Assembly: GCF_000956595.1 (NCBI RefSeq)
Contig: NZ_JYOO01000029.1
Coordinates: forward strand, 1-56,725
Reading direction: 5' to 3'
Length of the DNA stretch: 56,725 nucleotides
From: Priestia aryabhattai B8W22
GTDB taxonomy: Bacteria > Bacillota > Bacilli > Bacillales > Bacillaceae_H
Part shown: positions 26,781 to 35,430 of the stretch, piece after piece
Numbering within the stretch: the first letter of the stretch is position 1
How the letters are laid out: each line of letters begins with the position of its first letter
Notes under the pieces: model-generated
The model's database searches: none
Told to the model about the DNA's origin: nothing
What the model saw: the letters and a program-made list of their open reading frames with translations, nothing else
Made by a program: the position numbers and the translations under genes

Positions 26781-27710
26781 GTGAAAAGTTATATTTTGAA
26801 ACGATTTTTATCCATGCTTGTTACGCTGTGGGTAATTGTGACCTTAACCTTCTTTTTAATGCATTCGATTCCCGGATCTCCATTTAATGAAGAACGAGCG
26901 ACAAGCGATGCAGTTCAAAAAAACCTGGAATCATTTTATCACTTAGATGAGCCGCTAGCTGTGCAATATATTCTTTATTTAAAATCCATTGTTACCTTTG
27001 ATTTTGGTCCTTCCATTAAACAGCCGTCTCAAACGGTTAACGACCTTTTAGGAAGAGGGTTTCCCGTGTCATTTGAACTTGGAATGGTGACGTTAATTTT
27101 TGCGGTGATTTCCGGTATTACACTAGGGATTATCGCTGCTCTTAGAAGAAATGGAATAATTGATTACATTGCGATGAGCGTAGCAGTTATCGGATTGTCG
27201 GTTCCAAATTTTGTTATGGCCACGTTATTAATTCAACAGCTTTCTGTTAACTTGAAAATTTTACCGGCCGCTACGTGGACGAGCCCTTTACATATGATTC
27301 TTCCCACTCTAGCTCTTGCTACAGGTCCTATGGCTATTATTGCACGTTTGACTCGCTCAAGCATGATAGAAGTACTAACTCAAGATTATATTCGAACAGC
27401 GCGTGCAAAAGGGCTTTCGCCAGTAAAAATTATCTTTAAGCATGCGCTTAGAAATGCTTTAATGCCTGTCATAACAGTTCTTGGAACGATTGCAGCCAGC
27501 GTATTAACCGGCACATTTGTTATTGAACAAGTCTTTGCTATTCCTGGGATGGGAAAATATTTTGTGGACAGTATTAATACGAGAGACTACCCCGTAATTA
27601 TGGGCACTACGGTCTTTTACAGTTCGATTCTCATCATTATGCTTTTTTTAGTAGACATTGCTTACGGAATACTTGATCCACGAATCAAACTGTATAAGAA
27701 GGAGGGATAA
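26781..27710 (+). CDS. dppB: Dipeptide ABC transporter permease DppB
   Basis: A 309-residue inner-membrane permease with six hydrophobic segments, belonging to the OppB/DppB family. The N-terminal KRFLSMLVTLWVIVTLTFFLMHSIPGSP segment and the EAA-type loop TARAKGLSPVKIIFKHALRNALMPVITVLG are visible; the latter contacts the ATPases. The start is GTG, with AAGGTGGGA upstream. It is followed immediately by dppC. Together with DppC, DppD, YkfD and the lipoprotein DppE it should form the dipeptide and murein-peptide importer. Confidence 0.95.
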   Translation: MKSYILKRFLSMLVTLWVIVTLTFFLMHSIPGSPFNEERATSDAVQKNLESFYHLDEPLAVQYILYLKSIVTFDFGPSIKQPSQTVNDLLGRGFPVSFELGMVTLIFAVISGITLGIIAALRRNGIIDYIAMSVAVIGLSVPNFVMATLLIQQLSVNLKILPAATWTSPLHMILPTLALATGPMAIIARLTRSSMIEVLTQDYIRTARAKGLSPVKIIFKHALRNALMPVITVLGTIAASVLTGTFVIEQVFAIPGMGKYFVDSINTRDYPVIMGTTVFYSSILIIMLFLVDIAYGILDPRIKLYKKEG

Positions 27711-27711
27711 C

Positions 27712-27798
27712 GTGCTGGAAAAACAGGAGTATAAGCAAATTCCTGATGAGTGGTTTACGCCAAAGAAAAAAAGAAATCTGAAGCCGAGGCAGTTGTAA
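27712..27798 (+). other. dppC: Original dppC start region, separated from the main frame by an apparent one-base shift
   Basis: A GTG at 27712 has the operon's best ribosome site, AAGGAGGG, and follows the dppB stop by one base. It opens a 28-codon frame with KQIPDEWF, matching the N-terminal QVPDEWF I recall from B. subtilis DppC. The frame ends at 27798, while the body of DppC runs in the neighbouring frame. The break coincides with seven A residues at 27766-27772; an eighth A would join the two frames. Confidence 0.72.
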
Positions 27799-28649
27799 GG
27801 CCGAGCCTTTCTTATTGGCATGATGCATGGCGCAGGCTTGTAAAAAACAAGTTGGCTATGCTGGGTCTCTTTTTTTTAGTCATTCTTGTTGTGATGGCTA
27901 TATTCGGTCCTATGTTTTCACCGCACAGCGTAACGAAAGCTTCTTTTACAGAGCAAAACCTTCCTCCTTCAGCTAGTCATTGGTTTGGAACGGATGACTT
28001 AGGCAGAGATATGTACACTCGGACATGGTACGGAGCTAGAATCTCTTTATTTGTAGGACTGATGGCAGCGCTTATTGATTTTATCATCGGTGTCATTTAC
28101 GGAGGGTTCTCAGGCTATAAAGGCGGAAAAACAGATAATGTCATGATGCGCGTCATTGAAATTTTATACGGTCTTCCTTATTTATTAGTTGTGATTTTAC
28201 TGATGGTAGTCATGGGCCCGGGGCTTTCTACGATCATTGTGGCACTTTCCGTTACAGGTTGGATCGGGATGGCGAGAATTGTACGGGGGCAAGTGTTGCA
28301 AATAAAAAACTATGAATACGTGCTTGCATCCAAAACGTTTGGAACAAAAACTAGCCGTATCATTAAGCGGAACCTGCTTCCAAATACGATGGGACCGATT
28401 ATCGTTCAAATGACACTAACCGTACCCACTGCCATTTTTGCTGAAGCTTTTTTAAGCTTTTTAGGACTGGGTGTACAGGCTCCTTATGCCAGCTGGGGAG
28501 TAATGGCAAACGATGGTTTATCAACGATTCTATCAGGCTATTGGTGGCGTTTGTTTTTTCCTGCTTTTTTTATTTCTCTTACCATGTTTGCTTTTAATGT
28601 CCTTGGAGACGGACTGCAAGATGCACTTGATCCGAAATTAAGGAGGTAA
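27750..28649 (+). CDS. dppC: Dipeptide ABC transporter permease DppC (5' end frameshifted)
   Basis: This frame encodes 299 residues of the second permease. It contains all six membrane segments, the LPPSASHWFGTDDLGRDMYTRTW region typical of DppC/OppC, and the ATPase-contact loop ASKTFGTKTSRIIKRNLLPNTMG. The frame opens at a weak GTG (27750) without a good ribosome site. The expected start is at 27712, in the other frame (see that entry). If the A7 tract is a true deletion, translation must begin internally at 27750, or slip, to give DppC. Only about 12 non-essential N-terminal residues would be lost, so function may survive. Confidence 0.88.
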   Translation: MVYAKEKKKSEAEAVVRPSLSYWHDAWRRLVKNKLAMLGLFFLVILVVMAIFGPMFSPHSVTKASFTEQNLPPSASHWFGTDDLGRDMYTRTWYGARISLFVGLMAALIDFIIGVIYGGFSGYKGGKTDNVMMRVIEILYGLPYLLVVILLMVVMGPGLSTIIVALSVTGWIGMARIVRGQVLQIKNYEYVLASKTFGTKTSRIIKRNLLPNTMGPIIVQMTLTVPTAIFAEAFLSFLGLGVQAPYASWGVMANDGLSTILSGYWWRLFFPAFFISLTMFAFNVLGDGLQDALDPKLRR

Positions 28650-28653
28650 GAAA

Positions 28654-29652
28654 ATGGAAAAAATGATTCAAATCAAAAACTTACACGTACAGTTTTCAAC
28701 TTACGGAGGGCAAGTTCAAGCTGTAAGAGGCGTTAGTTTTGATTTACATAAAGGAGAAACACTAGCGATTGTAGGAGAGTCAGGGTGCGGAAAAAGCGTA
28801 ACATCTCAAAGTATTATGAGGTTAATCCCGACACCTCCGGGCAGGATCACAAGCGGCTCTATTTTATTTAAAGGCCAGGATTTAACGAAACTATCAGAAA
28901 AGAAAATGCGAGACATTCGAGGCGCTGATATTTCGATGATTTTCCAGGATCCTATGACTGCGCTTAACCCAACTCTTCGCGTAGGTGAGCAAATTGCAGA
29001 AAATATTATGCAACATGAAAACATCTCAAAAGAAAAAGCTAAAGAAAAAGCATTTGAAATGCTGGAGCTAGTCGGAATTCCAAATCCTAAAGAACGCCTA
29101 AAGCAATATCCTCATGAATTTAGCGGGGGAATGAGACAGCGTATTGTCATTGCAATGGCCCTTGTATGCAATCCCGAAGTGCTAATTGCTGATGAACCTA
29201 CCACAGCTCTGGACGTCACGATACAAGCGCAGATTTTAGAATTATTTAAGGATATTCAGCAGAAAACGGATGTATCCATTGTCTTAATTACCCATGATTT
29301 AGGTGTAGTTGCTCAGGTAGCTGACCGTATTGCCGTAATGTATGCAGGAAAGATTGTAGAAATTGGAACAAGAAGAGACATCTTTTATACGCCGCAGCAC
29401 CCGTATACAAAAGGGTTGCTGCGTTCAGTTCCTCGGTTAGATTTATACGAAAGTGAGCTTGTGCCTATTGCAGGATCACCTCCTGATTTATTTGCACCTC
29501 CATCCGGATGTTCGTTCGCACCTCGCTGTCCTTACGTAATGGAAGTATGTGATCGCATTTATCCTGTATCGACAAAGCTGAAAGAAAGTCACCAAGTGCA
29601 CTGCTGGCTTCAAGATGAGAGAGCCCAAAAATTTGTAACAACTATAAGCTAG
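28654..29652 (+). CDS. dppD: Dipeptide ABC transporter ATP-binding protein DppD
   Basis: A 332-residue ATPase of the OppD/DppD type. The Walker A motif is GESGCGKS, the ABC signature FSGGMRQR, and Walker B VLIADEPTTALDV. The C-terminal oligopeptide-transporter extension contains a cysteine motif (CSFAPRCPYVMEVC and a later C in VHCWL) that in this family binds an iron-sulfur cluster. It powers the DppBC permease, probably as a heterodimer with YkfD. AGGAGG sits just upstream of the ATG. Confidence 0.96.
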   Translation: MEKMIQIKNLHVQFSTYGGQVQAVRGVSFDLHKGETLAIVGESGCGKSVTSQSIMRLIPTPPGRITSGSILFKGQDLTKLSEKKMRDIRGADISMIFQDPMTALNPTLRVGEQIAENIMQHENISKEKAKEKAFEMLELVGIPNPKERLKQYPHEFSGGMRQRIVIAMALVCNPEVLIADEPTTALDVTIQAQILELFKDIQQKTDVSIVLITHDLGVVAQVADRIAVMYAGKIVEIGTRRDIFYTPQHPYTKGLLRSVPRLDLYESELVPIAGSPPDLFAPPSGCSFAPRCPYVMEVCDRIYPVSTKLKESHQVHCWLQDERAQKFVTTIS

Positions 29653-29693
29653 ATTTATAGATGAATAGAGAACTTATGAAAGAGGGGGAAATG

Positions 29694-31319
29694 ATGAAAA
29701 AAATAGGGTCTTTACTAATGATGTGTGTACTTATATTTACACTTGCTGCCTGTACGGCCACAAAAGATTCAGGCGCGGAGCCAGAAAAGAAGAGCGGTAC
29801 AGCAAAAGAAGACGGTAAGGTCCTTTATATGAATAATGGCGCAGAACCTACGTCTTTTGATCCGCCTATCGGGTTTGATTCATATTCATGGAATATGCTT
29901 AATAACTTAATGGAAGGGCTGACTCGTTTAGGAAAAAGCGATGAGCCTGAAGGAGCAATGGCCGAGAAATGGGATATCTCTGAGGACAAAAAGGTCTATA
30001 CGTTTCATTTACGAAAAGATGCTAAATGGTCAAATGGAGATGACGTGAAAGCAAGTGATTTTGTATTTGCTTGGAAGAGGCTGTTAGATCCTAAGACTGG
30101 TTCTCCAGCGGCGTTTTTAGGTTATTTTATTCAAGGTGGAGAAGAATTTAATACGGGTAAAGGCACTGCTGATCAAGTAGGGGTAAAAGCGCTAGATGAC
30201 AAAACTTTTGAAGTTACGCTTAAAAGTCCTCAAGCCTACTTCTTAAGCGTAGTTTCCAATCCAGCGTTTTTCCCGATTAATGAAAAAGTAGCGACCAAAA
30301 ACCCGAAATGGTTTGCAGAAGCAGATTCGTTTGTTGCTAATGGTCCTTTCAAATTAACTCAATGGAAGCATAACAGTAATCTAGTAATGGAAAGAAACGA
30401 TCAGTATTGGGATGCTGAAAAGGTAAAGCTCGACAAGGTAAAATGGGCAATTGTTGAAAATACAAACACAGAATATCAAATGTATCAAAATGGAGAACTA
30501 GATGTTTCTGAAATTCCATCGGATTTAAGTGAAAAGCTGTTGAAAGATGGAGATGTTCATATCGAAGACCAAGCGGGAACTTACTTCTACCGCTTTAACT
30601 TAGATAAAGAGCCCTTTCAAAACAAAAATATCCGTAAAGCATTTGCAATGGCTGTAGATCAAAATCAAATTGTTAATTTTGTTACAAAAAATAAAGAAAA
30701 ACCAGCTCGCGGGTTCGTATCATACGGATTTAAAGATGCAGATGGAAAGGATTTCCGTAAAACGGGCGGCGACTTATTAAAAACAGACGGCAAAGAAGCA
30801 AAAGCACTTCTGAAAAAAGGAATGAAAGAAGAAGGATATAAAAAGCTGCCAGCTGTTACGCTAACATACAGTACAGACGATACGCATAAAAAGATAGCAG
30901 AAGCACTGCAGCAAATGTTCAAAGAAAATCTAGGTGTAGATGTAAAGCTTGCCAATATGGAATGGAATGTTTTCCAAGAAGAACAAAAAGCGTTAAAGTT
31001 TCAGCTGTCACGAAGTTCATTTTTAGCTGATTATGCAGATCCAATTAACTTTTTAGAGAGCTTCCAGACGGGTCATTCAATGAATCGTACAGCTTGGAGC
31101 AATAAAGAATATGATGAGTTAATTAAACAAGCTATGAACGAAACGGATAATAAAAAACGTTTTGAGCTTATGTATAAAGCAGAAGGTATTTTATTTGATG
31201 AGATGCCGATCATTCCTATCCATTTCTACAACTATGTGTTTTTAATAAAAGATAACGTATCTGGAATTGTTCGTCATCCTGTTGGCTATTTAGATTTGAA
31301 GTGGGCAGATAAACAGTAA
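29694..31319 (+). CDS. dppE: Dipeptide-binding lipoprotein DppE
   Basis: A 541-residue extracellular solute-binding protein of family 5. The N-terminus has a lipoprotein signal with lipobox LAAC, so the mature protein is anchored to the outer face of the membrane through that cysteine. The family signature SNGDDVKASDFVFAWKR is present. It should capture dipeptides and cell-wall tripeptides. I choose the ATG at 29694 because AGAGGGGG lies five bases upstream and the signal peptide begins correctly as MKKIGS; upstream ATGs (29661, 29691) are less well placed. Length equals B. subtilis DppE (543). Confidence 0.95.
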   Translation: MKKIGSLLMMCVLIFTLAACTATKDSGAEPEKKSGTAKEDGKVLYMNNGAEPTSFDPPIGFDSYSWNMLNNLMEGLTRLGKSDEPEGAMAEKWDISEDKKVYTFHLRKDAKWSNGDDVKASDFVFAWKRLLDPKTGSPAAFLGYFIQGGEEFNTGKGTADQVGVKALDDKTFEVTLKSPQAYFLSVVSNPAFFPINEKVATKNPKWFAEADSFVANGPFKLTQWKHNSNLVMERNDQYWDAEKVKLDKVKWAIVENTNTEYQMYQNGELDVSEIPSDLSEKLLKDGDVHIEDQAGTYFYRFNLDKEPFQNKNIRKAFAMAVDQNQIVNFVTKNKEKPARGFVSYGFKDADGKDFRKTGGDLLKTDGKEAKALLKKGMKEEGYKKLPAVTLTYSTDDTHKKIAEALQQMFKENLGVDVKLANMEWNVFQEEQKALKFQLSRSSFLADYADPINFLESFQTGHSMNRTAWSNKEYDELIKQAMNETDNKKRFELMYKAEGILFDEMPIIPIHFYNYVFLIKDNVSGIVRHPVGYLDLKWADKQ

Positions 31320-31320
31320 A

Positions 31321-31372
31321 GTGGAACTTTTCGTCAGAGGGGATTGCAATTCCCCTCTGACCCAAGTTTCAC
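31321..31372 (+). other. Strong hairpin between dppE and ykfA without a T run
   Basis: A stem of 11 perfect base pairs (GTCAGAGGGGA 31333-31343 / TCCCCTCTGAC 31351-31361) is extended by an outer pairing of GTGGAACTT with AAGTTTCAC. No T run follows. This looks like an intra-operon stability or processing element that keeps dppE mRNA more abundant than the downstream genes. Confidence 0.6.
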
Positions 31373-31407
31373 TTTCTTCATTTCTTTACACAAAAGGAGT
31401 GTAACAA

Positions 31408-32352
31408 ATGATCAAACCAAAACGATTACAAAAAGGTGATACAGTAGCTGTTATTGCACCTGCTAGTCCGCCTAATCAGCACAATCTAAAAAAAGGACTA
31501 GAATATTTAAAGGAAATAGGATTAAACGTCGTAACGGGTGCGCATTTATATAAAAAAAACGGGTACTTGGCAGGGACCGATGAACAGCGAGCAGCCGATA
31601 TACATGCGATGTTTGCCAATAAGGAAGTAAAGGCAATTATCTGTGCATGCGGAGGGTACGGGACTGCTAGGCTTGCCTCGCAATTAAACTACGATTTAAT
31701 CAAGCGAAACCCAAAGATTTTTTGGGGATATAGCGATATTACGTTTTTACATACGGCTATTCATCAGCGCACAGGTTTGGTTACCTTTCACGGCCCAATG
31801 CTTTCGTCGGATATCGGAAAAGAAGATGTTCATATAGAGACGAAGCAAGCTTTTTATCAATTATTTTCTCACCGTTCTTTTTGCTATACGGATCAAATTA
31901 GTTCGCTCGACACTATTTGTGAAGGAGAAGCAACTGGTCAGCTGATAGGAGGAAATCTTACTTTGCTGGTAAGCACGCTTGGCACACCATTTGAACTAGA
32001 TACGAAAAATAAAATTTTATTTATTGAAGATATTGACGAAGAGCCGTATGAAATTGACCGCATGATGACACAGCTGTATATGGCCAATAAACTGCAGGAT
32101 GCAGCGGGAATTATTATCGGAGATTTTCATAACTGCTATCCTAAAAAACGTACAGAGTCGCTTTCATTGGAAGAGGCATTAACAAGTTACCTAACTTCTT
32201 TAAAAAAGCCTGTTATGAGAGGGTTTCGCATCGGACATTGCTCTCCTCAAACAGCTGTGGCGATTGGAAGTTATGCCACGATGTCGACGTATGAACGAAT
32301 GGTGGAATTTGAATCCGGTATTACATTCCCAAAAGATAAAGTCGAACGCTGA
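31408..32352 (+). CDS. ykfA: LD-carboxypeptidase (S66 family, YkfA/LdcA-type)
   Basis: A 314-residue cytosolic S66 serine peptidase that should remove the terminal D-Ala from murein tetrapeptides during cell-wall recycling. The nucleophile motif is WGYSDIT, the later acid lies in FIEDIDEEPYEIDRM, and the histidine is in GFRIGHCSPQTAVAIG. There is no signal peptide, as expected for a recycling enzyme. AAGGAGTG precedes the ATG. It follows dppE in the same order as in B. subtilis dpp-ykf. Confidence 0.93.
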   Translation: MIKPKRLQKGDTVAVIAPASPPNQHNLKKGLEYLKEIGLNVVTGAHLYKKNGYLAGTDEQRAADIHAMFANKEVKAIICACGGYGTARLASQLNYDLIKRNPKIFWGYSDITFLHTAIHQRTGLVTFHGPMLSSDIGKEDVHIETKQAFYQLFSHRSFCYTDQISSLDTICEGEATGQLIGGNLTLLVSTLGTPFELDTKNKILFIEDIDEEPYEIDRMMTQLYMANKLQDAAGIIIGDFHNCYPKKRTESLSLEEALTSYLTSLKKPVMRGFRIGHCSPQTAVAIGSYATMSTYERMVEFESGITFPKDKVER

Positions 32353-32380
32353 AGGTTAAACCTGCAGGGAGGAGAAATAA

Positions 32381-33292
32381 GTGGTGGATAAAAAAACGTA
32401 TTACGTTTGTGTGGCTGTGGCGACCGTGTGGACTTCCTATGACTCTTGCAGAGAAATAGATGACAATGCAACAAGTGTCCCAGTAAAACTAGATAAATGG
32501 CTAGAGCAATTAACGTATACACGTCGGTTGGAGCTTTGTGAGAAAAATTTGATTCAAACGCAGCTGTTGCTAGGAGAAGAAGTATATGTAACGGAACTGA
32601 AAGGTAAATGGGCAAAAATCGTTATTCCTTCTCAGTTTTCTTCTAAGGATGAAAGAGGATATCCCGGGTGGGTTCCTTTCCACCAACTGATTTCCCAAGC
32701 TGAATATTCTCCATTAAATAAACCAACGGCAGTGGTAACAGCAGCGATTGCAACACTGCATCTAGCGGAAGAAACCTTGCAAATTAGTTATCAAACGCAG
32801 CTGCCTCTTTTAAAAGAAGATAAAGAATGGCTAGAGGTTCAAACGCCGGTTGGCAGTGGGAAAATAAAACGTCAAGATGCTGTTGTAATAGAGGATAGAA
32901 ACCGTAAAGCAACAAAAGGAACTGGAGATATGATTATTGCAGCAGGAGAACAGTTTTTGAATCTTCCATATTTATGGGGTGGCATGAGTGCTTGGGGATA
33001 TGATTGTTCCGGGTTTGCCTATGCTACTCATAAAGCAAACGGCTATCTTATTCCAAGAGATGCCACCGATCAAGCAAGGCAAGGCAAAGAAGTAGGATTA
33101 GAATCTATTCAACCTGGAGATTTATTGTTTTTCGCTTATAAAAAAGGGAGGGGGTCTATCCACCATGTTGGTATTTGTTATGGTAACGGAAAAATGCTTC
33201 ATTCACCTAAAACGGGTAAAACCGTCGAACTAATTGAATTAAAAGGAACGCTTTATGAAGAAGAGCTGTGCGCAGCCCGGCGCTATTATTAG
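32381..33292 (+). CDS. ykfC: Gamma-D-glutamyl-L-diamino acid endopeptidase YkfC (NlpC/P60)
   Basis: A 303-residue NlpC/P60 cysteine peptidase that cuts between D-Glu and the diamino acid of recycled murein peptides. Residues about 5-170 form SH3-like domains; the catalytic domain follows. The triad is C209 (GYDCSGF), H262 (HHVGICYG) and H274 (MLHSP); its spacing of 53 and 12 residues equals that of the characterised B. cereus enzyme. There is no signal peptide. The start is GTG after GGAGGAG. The gene between ykfA and ykfC in B. subtilis, ykfB (L-Ala-D/L-Glu epimerase), is missing here; the gap is only 28 bp. Confidence 0.95.
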   Translation: MVDKKTYYVCVAVATVWTSYDSCREIDDNATSVPVKLDKWLEQLTYTRRLELCEKNLIQTQLLLGEEVYVTELKGKWAKIVIPSQFSSKDERGYPGWVPFHQLISQAEYSPLNKPTAVVTAAIATLHLAEETLQISYQTQLPLLKEDKEWLEVQTPVGSGKIKRQDAVVIEDRNRKATKGTGDMIIAAGEQFLNLPYLWGGMSAWGYDCSGFAYATHKANGYLIPRDATDQARQGKEVGLESIQPGDLLFFAYKKGRGSIHHVGICYGNGKMLHSPKTGKTVELIELKGTLYEEELCAARRYY

Positions 33293-33304
33293 GAGGTGGC
33301 AGTT

Positions 33305-34312
33305 ATGACAACAAAGCATTTGTTAGAAGTAAAGCAGCTGAGCAAGTATTTTTCGATTACGAATAAGCAGGTTTTGAAAGCAGTAGACGGCGTGTCTTTT
33401 CATATTTCAAAAGGAGAAACATTTGGACTTGTTGGTGAATCCGGCTGCGGAAAATCAACTGCCGGGCGAACAATCATTGGGTTGTATAACCGTACATCGG
33501 GAGAGGTGCTTTATAAAGGAAAAAACGTGCATGAGCTATCAGAGAAAGAGAAATTTGCTTTTCATCGTAATATGCAAATGATTTTTCAAGATCCATATGC
33601 TTCACTAAATCCTCGTTCTACCGTAAAGGAGATTATCTCAGAACCAATGGAGGTTCACGGACTTTATTCGAATAAAAAAGAAATGCTGAACCGGGTGTAT
33701 GAGCTGCTAGAAGATGTGGGGTTAAATCGTGATCATGCCAACCGCTATCCTCATGAGTTCAGCGGCGGGCAGCGCCAGCGCATAGGGATTGCGAGAGCTT
33801 TAGCGTTAAATCCAGAATGCATTATTGCAGACGAACCTATTTCTGCTTTAGATGTATCTGTACAGGCCCAAGTAGTTAATTTATTAAAAAAACTCCAAAA
33901 AGAAAAAGGGTTAACTTATTTATTTATTGCACATGACTTGTCGATGGTAAAGCATATAAGCAGTCGGATTGGAGTTATGTATTTAGGGCATTTAGTAGAA
34001 TTAACAACAAGTTCGGAGCTGTATCAAAAACCGCTTCACCCTTACACTCAAGCTCTACTGTCAGCTATTCCTATTCCTGATCCTGACGTTGAGGATAATC
34101 GCAAGCGAATTGTTCTTAAAGGAGAATTGCCAAGCCCAATGAACCCGCCCTCGGGCTGCGTGTTTAATACGCGCTGTCCTCTTGCAGTAGCAGCTTGTAA
34201 GATTCAAAAACCAGAGTGGCAGGAAGTTGAAGAAAATCATTTTGTGGCCTGTCATTTATACAATCAAAAGATAATGAGTAACAACTATATTGAAACAGCT
34301 GCGACAAAATGA
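33305..34312 (+). CDS. ykfD: Oligopeptide ABC transporter ATP-binding protein YkfD
   Basis: A 335-residue ATPase of the OppF/DppF type. Walker A is GESGCGKST, the signature FSGGQRQR and Walker B CIIADEPISALDV; the C-terminal CVFNTRCPLAVAAC motif matches the cysteine-rich region of the partner DppD. It probably completes the importer whose other ATPase is DppD. I start at the ATG at 33305, placed after AGGAGGTG; the GTG at 33296 overlaps that site. Its stop overlaps the ATG of the next gene. Confidence 0.94.
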   Translation: MTTKHLLEVKQLSKYFSITNKQVLKAVDGVSFHISKGETFGLVGESGCGKSTAGRTIIGLYNRTSGEVLYKGKNVHELSEKEKFAFHRNMQMIFQDPYASLNPRSTVKEIISEPMEVHGLYSNKKEMLNRVYELLEDVGLNRDHANRYPHEFSGGQRQRIGIARALALNPECIIADEPISALDVSVQAQVVNLLKKLQKEKGLTYLFIAHDLSMVKHISSRIGVMYLGHLVELTTSSELYQKPLHPYTQALLSAIPIPDPDVEDNRKRIVLKGELPSPMNPPSGCVFNTRCPLAVAACKIQKPEWQEVEENHFVACHLYNQKIMSNNYIETAATK

Positions 34313-35088
34313 TGGAAAAAGCAAGGATGAAAATAGAAGATACCATTACTAAATGGAAGCGGAGTAATAATGGACTTATACGCATTCATATTGAAGGAAA
34401 AGAATCCATACAGATTAATTCTTTTATCCAACAACGAGCAGCAAGTACAATCAAGCTGCTGCTTGTAATAGAAGCGTTTCGTCAAGTTGATGAGGGCCTC
34501 TTGACTTTAACATCTGTCATTCAAAGAACGGAAAAAAACACGGTTGGCGGAGCAGGCGTACTTGGAGCTCTTCCGCAGTTAACACATATTAAAGTGGAAG
34601 AGCTGCTTACCCTTATGATAATTGTTTCTGACAACACAGCTACAAATGAGCTCATTTCTTTAGTAGGATTTGAAAAAATTAACGAATGTGCTAGGAATAT
34701 AGGGTTAAAGAAAACGGTTTTAAACCGCTATATGATGGACGAAACCGCTGTTAAACAAGGGGTTGATAATTATACGTGCGCCTCTGACGTAGTAGAGTGC
34801 CTAAGGGAAATATATGAAGGAAACCTTTTGAAAAAATCCAGCCGCGAAAAAATAATGAGAATGCTAGAAATGCAGCAGTTTCAGCATAAGCTTCCAGCAC
34901 GTATAGGATCAGCGTTTCAAGCTGCGAATAAGACTGGAGAACTACAGGGAGCAGAACATGATAGTGCTATTCTCATGCGAGGTAACGAAACGTATTATGC
35001 TGTTGTTTTGATAGATGGACTAAGTGACAATGAACAGGGAAGGAGATTGATTGCTGATATTGGATATCTTCTGTCATCTAACATTTAA
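34309..35088 (+). CDS. Cytoplasmic class A beta-lactamase-fold serine hydrolase at the end of the ykf operon
   Basis: A 259-residue protein of the Beta-lactamase2 type. It has S46-T-I-K49, S107-D108-N109 and K208-T209-G210, with spacing like class A enzymes. No clear counterpart of the class A deacylating Glu166 loop (ExxLN) is seen: the region reads YMMDETAVKQGVDN. There is no signal peptide. Its ATG overlaps the ykfD stop, without a separate ribosome site, so it is translationally coupled. In this operon a D-amino-acid- or murein-peptide-processing role is the likely one, rather than penicillin resistance. A different esterase role cannot be excluded. Confidence 0.85.
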   Translation: MMEKARMKIEDTITKWKRSNNGLIRIHIEGKESIQINSFIQQRAASTIKLLLVIEAFRQVDEGLLTLTSVIQRTEKNTVGGAGVLGALPQLTHIKVEELLTLMIIVSDNTATNELISLVGFEKINECARNIGLKKTVLNRYMMDETAVKQGVDNYTCASDVVECLREIYEGNLLKKSSREKIMRMLEMQQFQHKLPARIGSAFQAANKTGELQGAEHDSAILMRGNETYYAVVLIDGLSDNEQGRRLIADIGYLLSSNI

Positions 35089-35430
35089 AAATCTTTGGAC
35101 CATCTACTTCAATAAGCCAGATTGGTTTGGTCCCTCTTTATTTAATGCCTTCTATTAAAGAGAAACTCACATTTACTAATAATAAATGCTTGTCTTCTTA
35201 AATTTTGGCGAGACTATTGTTTGCTGTGCTGGATTTGTGCTAGTAATAAATAAACATGTTCTGTTTCATAAAAATTCATGAAAAAATAATGATAAATCAT
35301 TCATCCTATACCAACTTATTCATATTTTTTATATAATAGAATAATAGTATATATTTTAAACGAATAGTGAATGTCTATGCCAATCAGCAAGGAACATGAA
35401 ATTATTCGATTCATAAATGGTGGTGTATGT

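Noticed and set aside
27766-27774. A classic ribosomal -1 slippery heptamer in dppC
   Set aside because: The zero frame reads AAG AAA AAA AGA, so the X-XXY-YYZ phase does not fit; only single-tRNA or polymerase slippage on the A run remains possible.
34309-35088. A penicillin-resistance beta-lactamase
   Set aside because: There is no signal peptide and no clear Glu166-type loop, and it sits in a murein-peptide operon, so secreted penicillinase function is unlikely.
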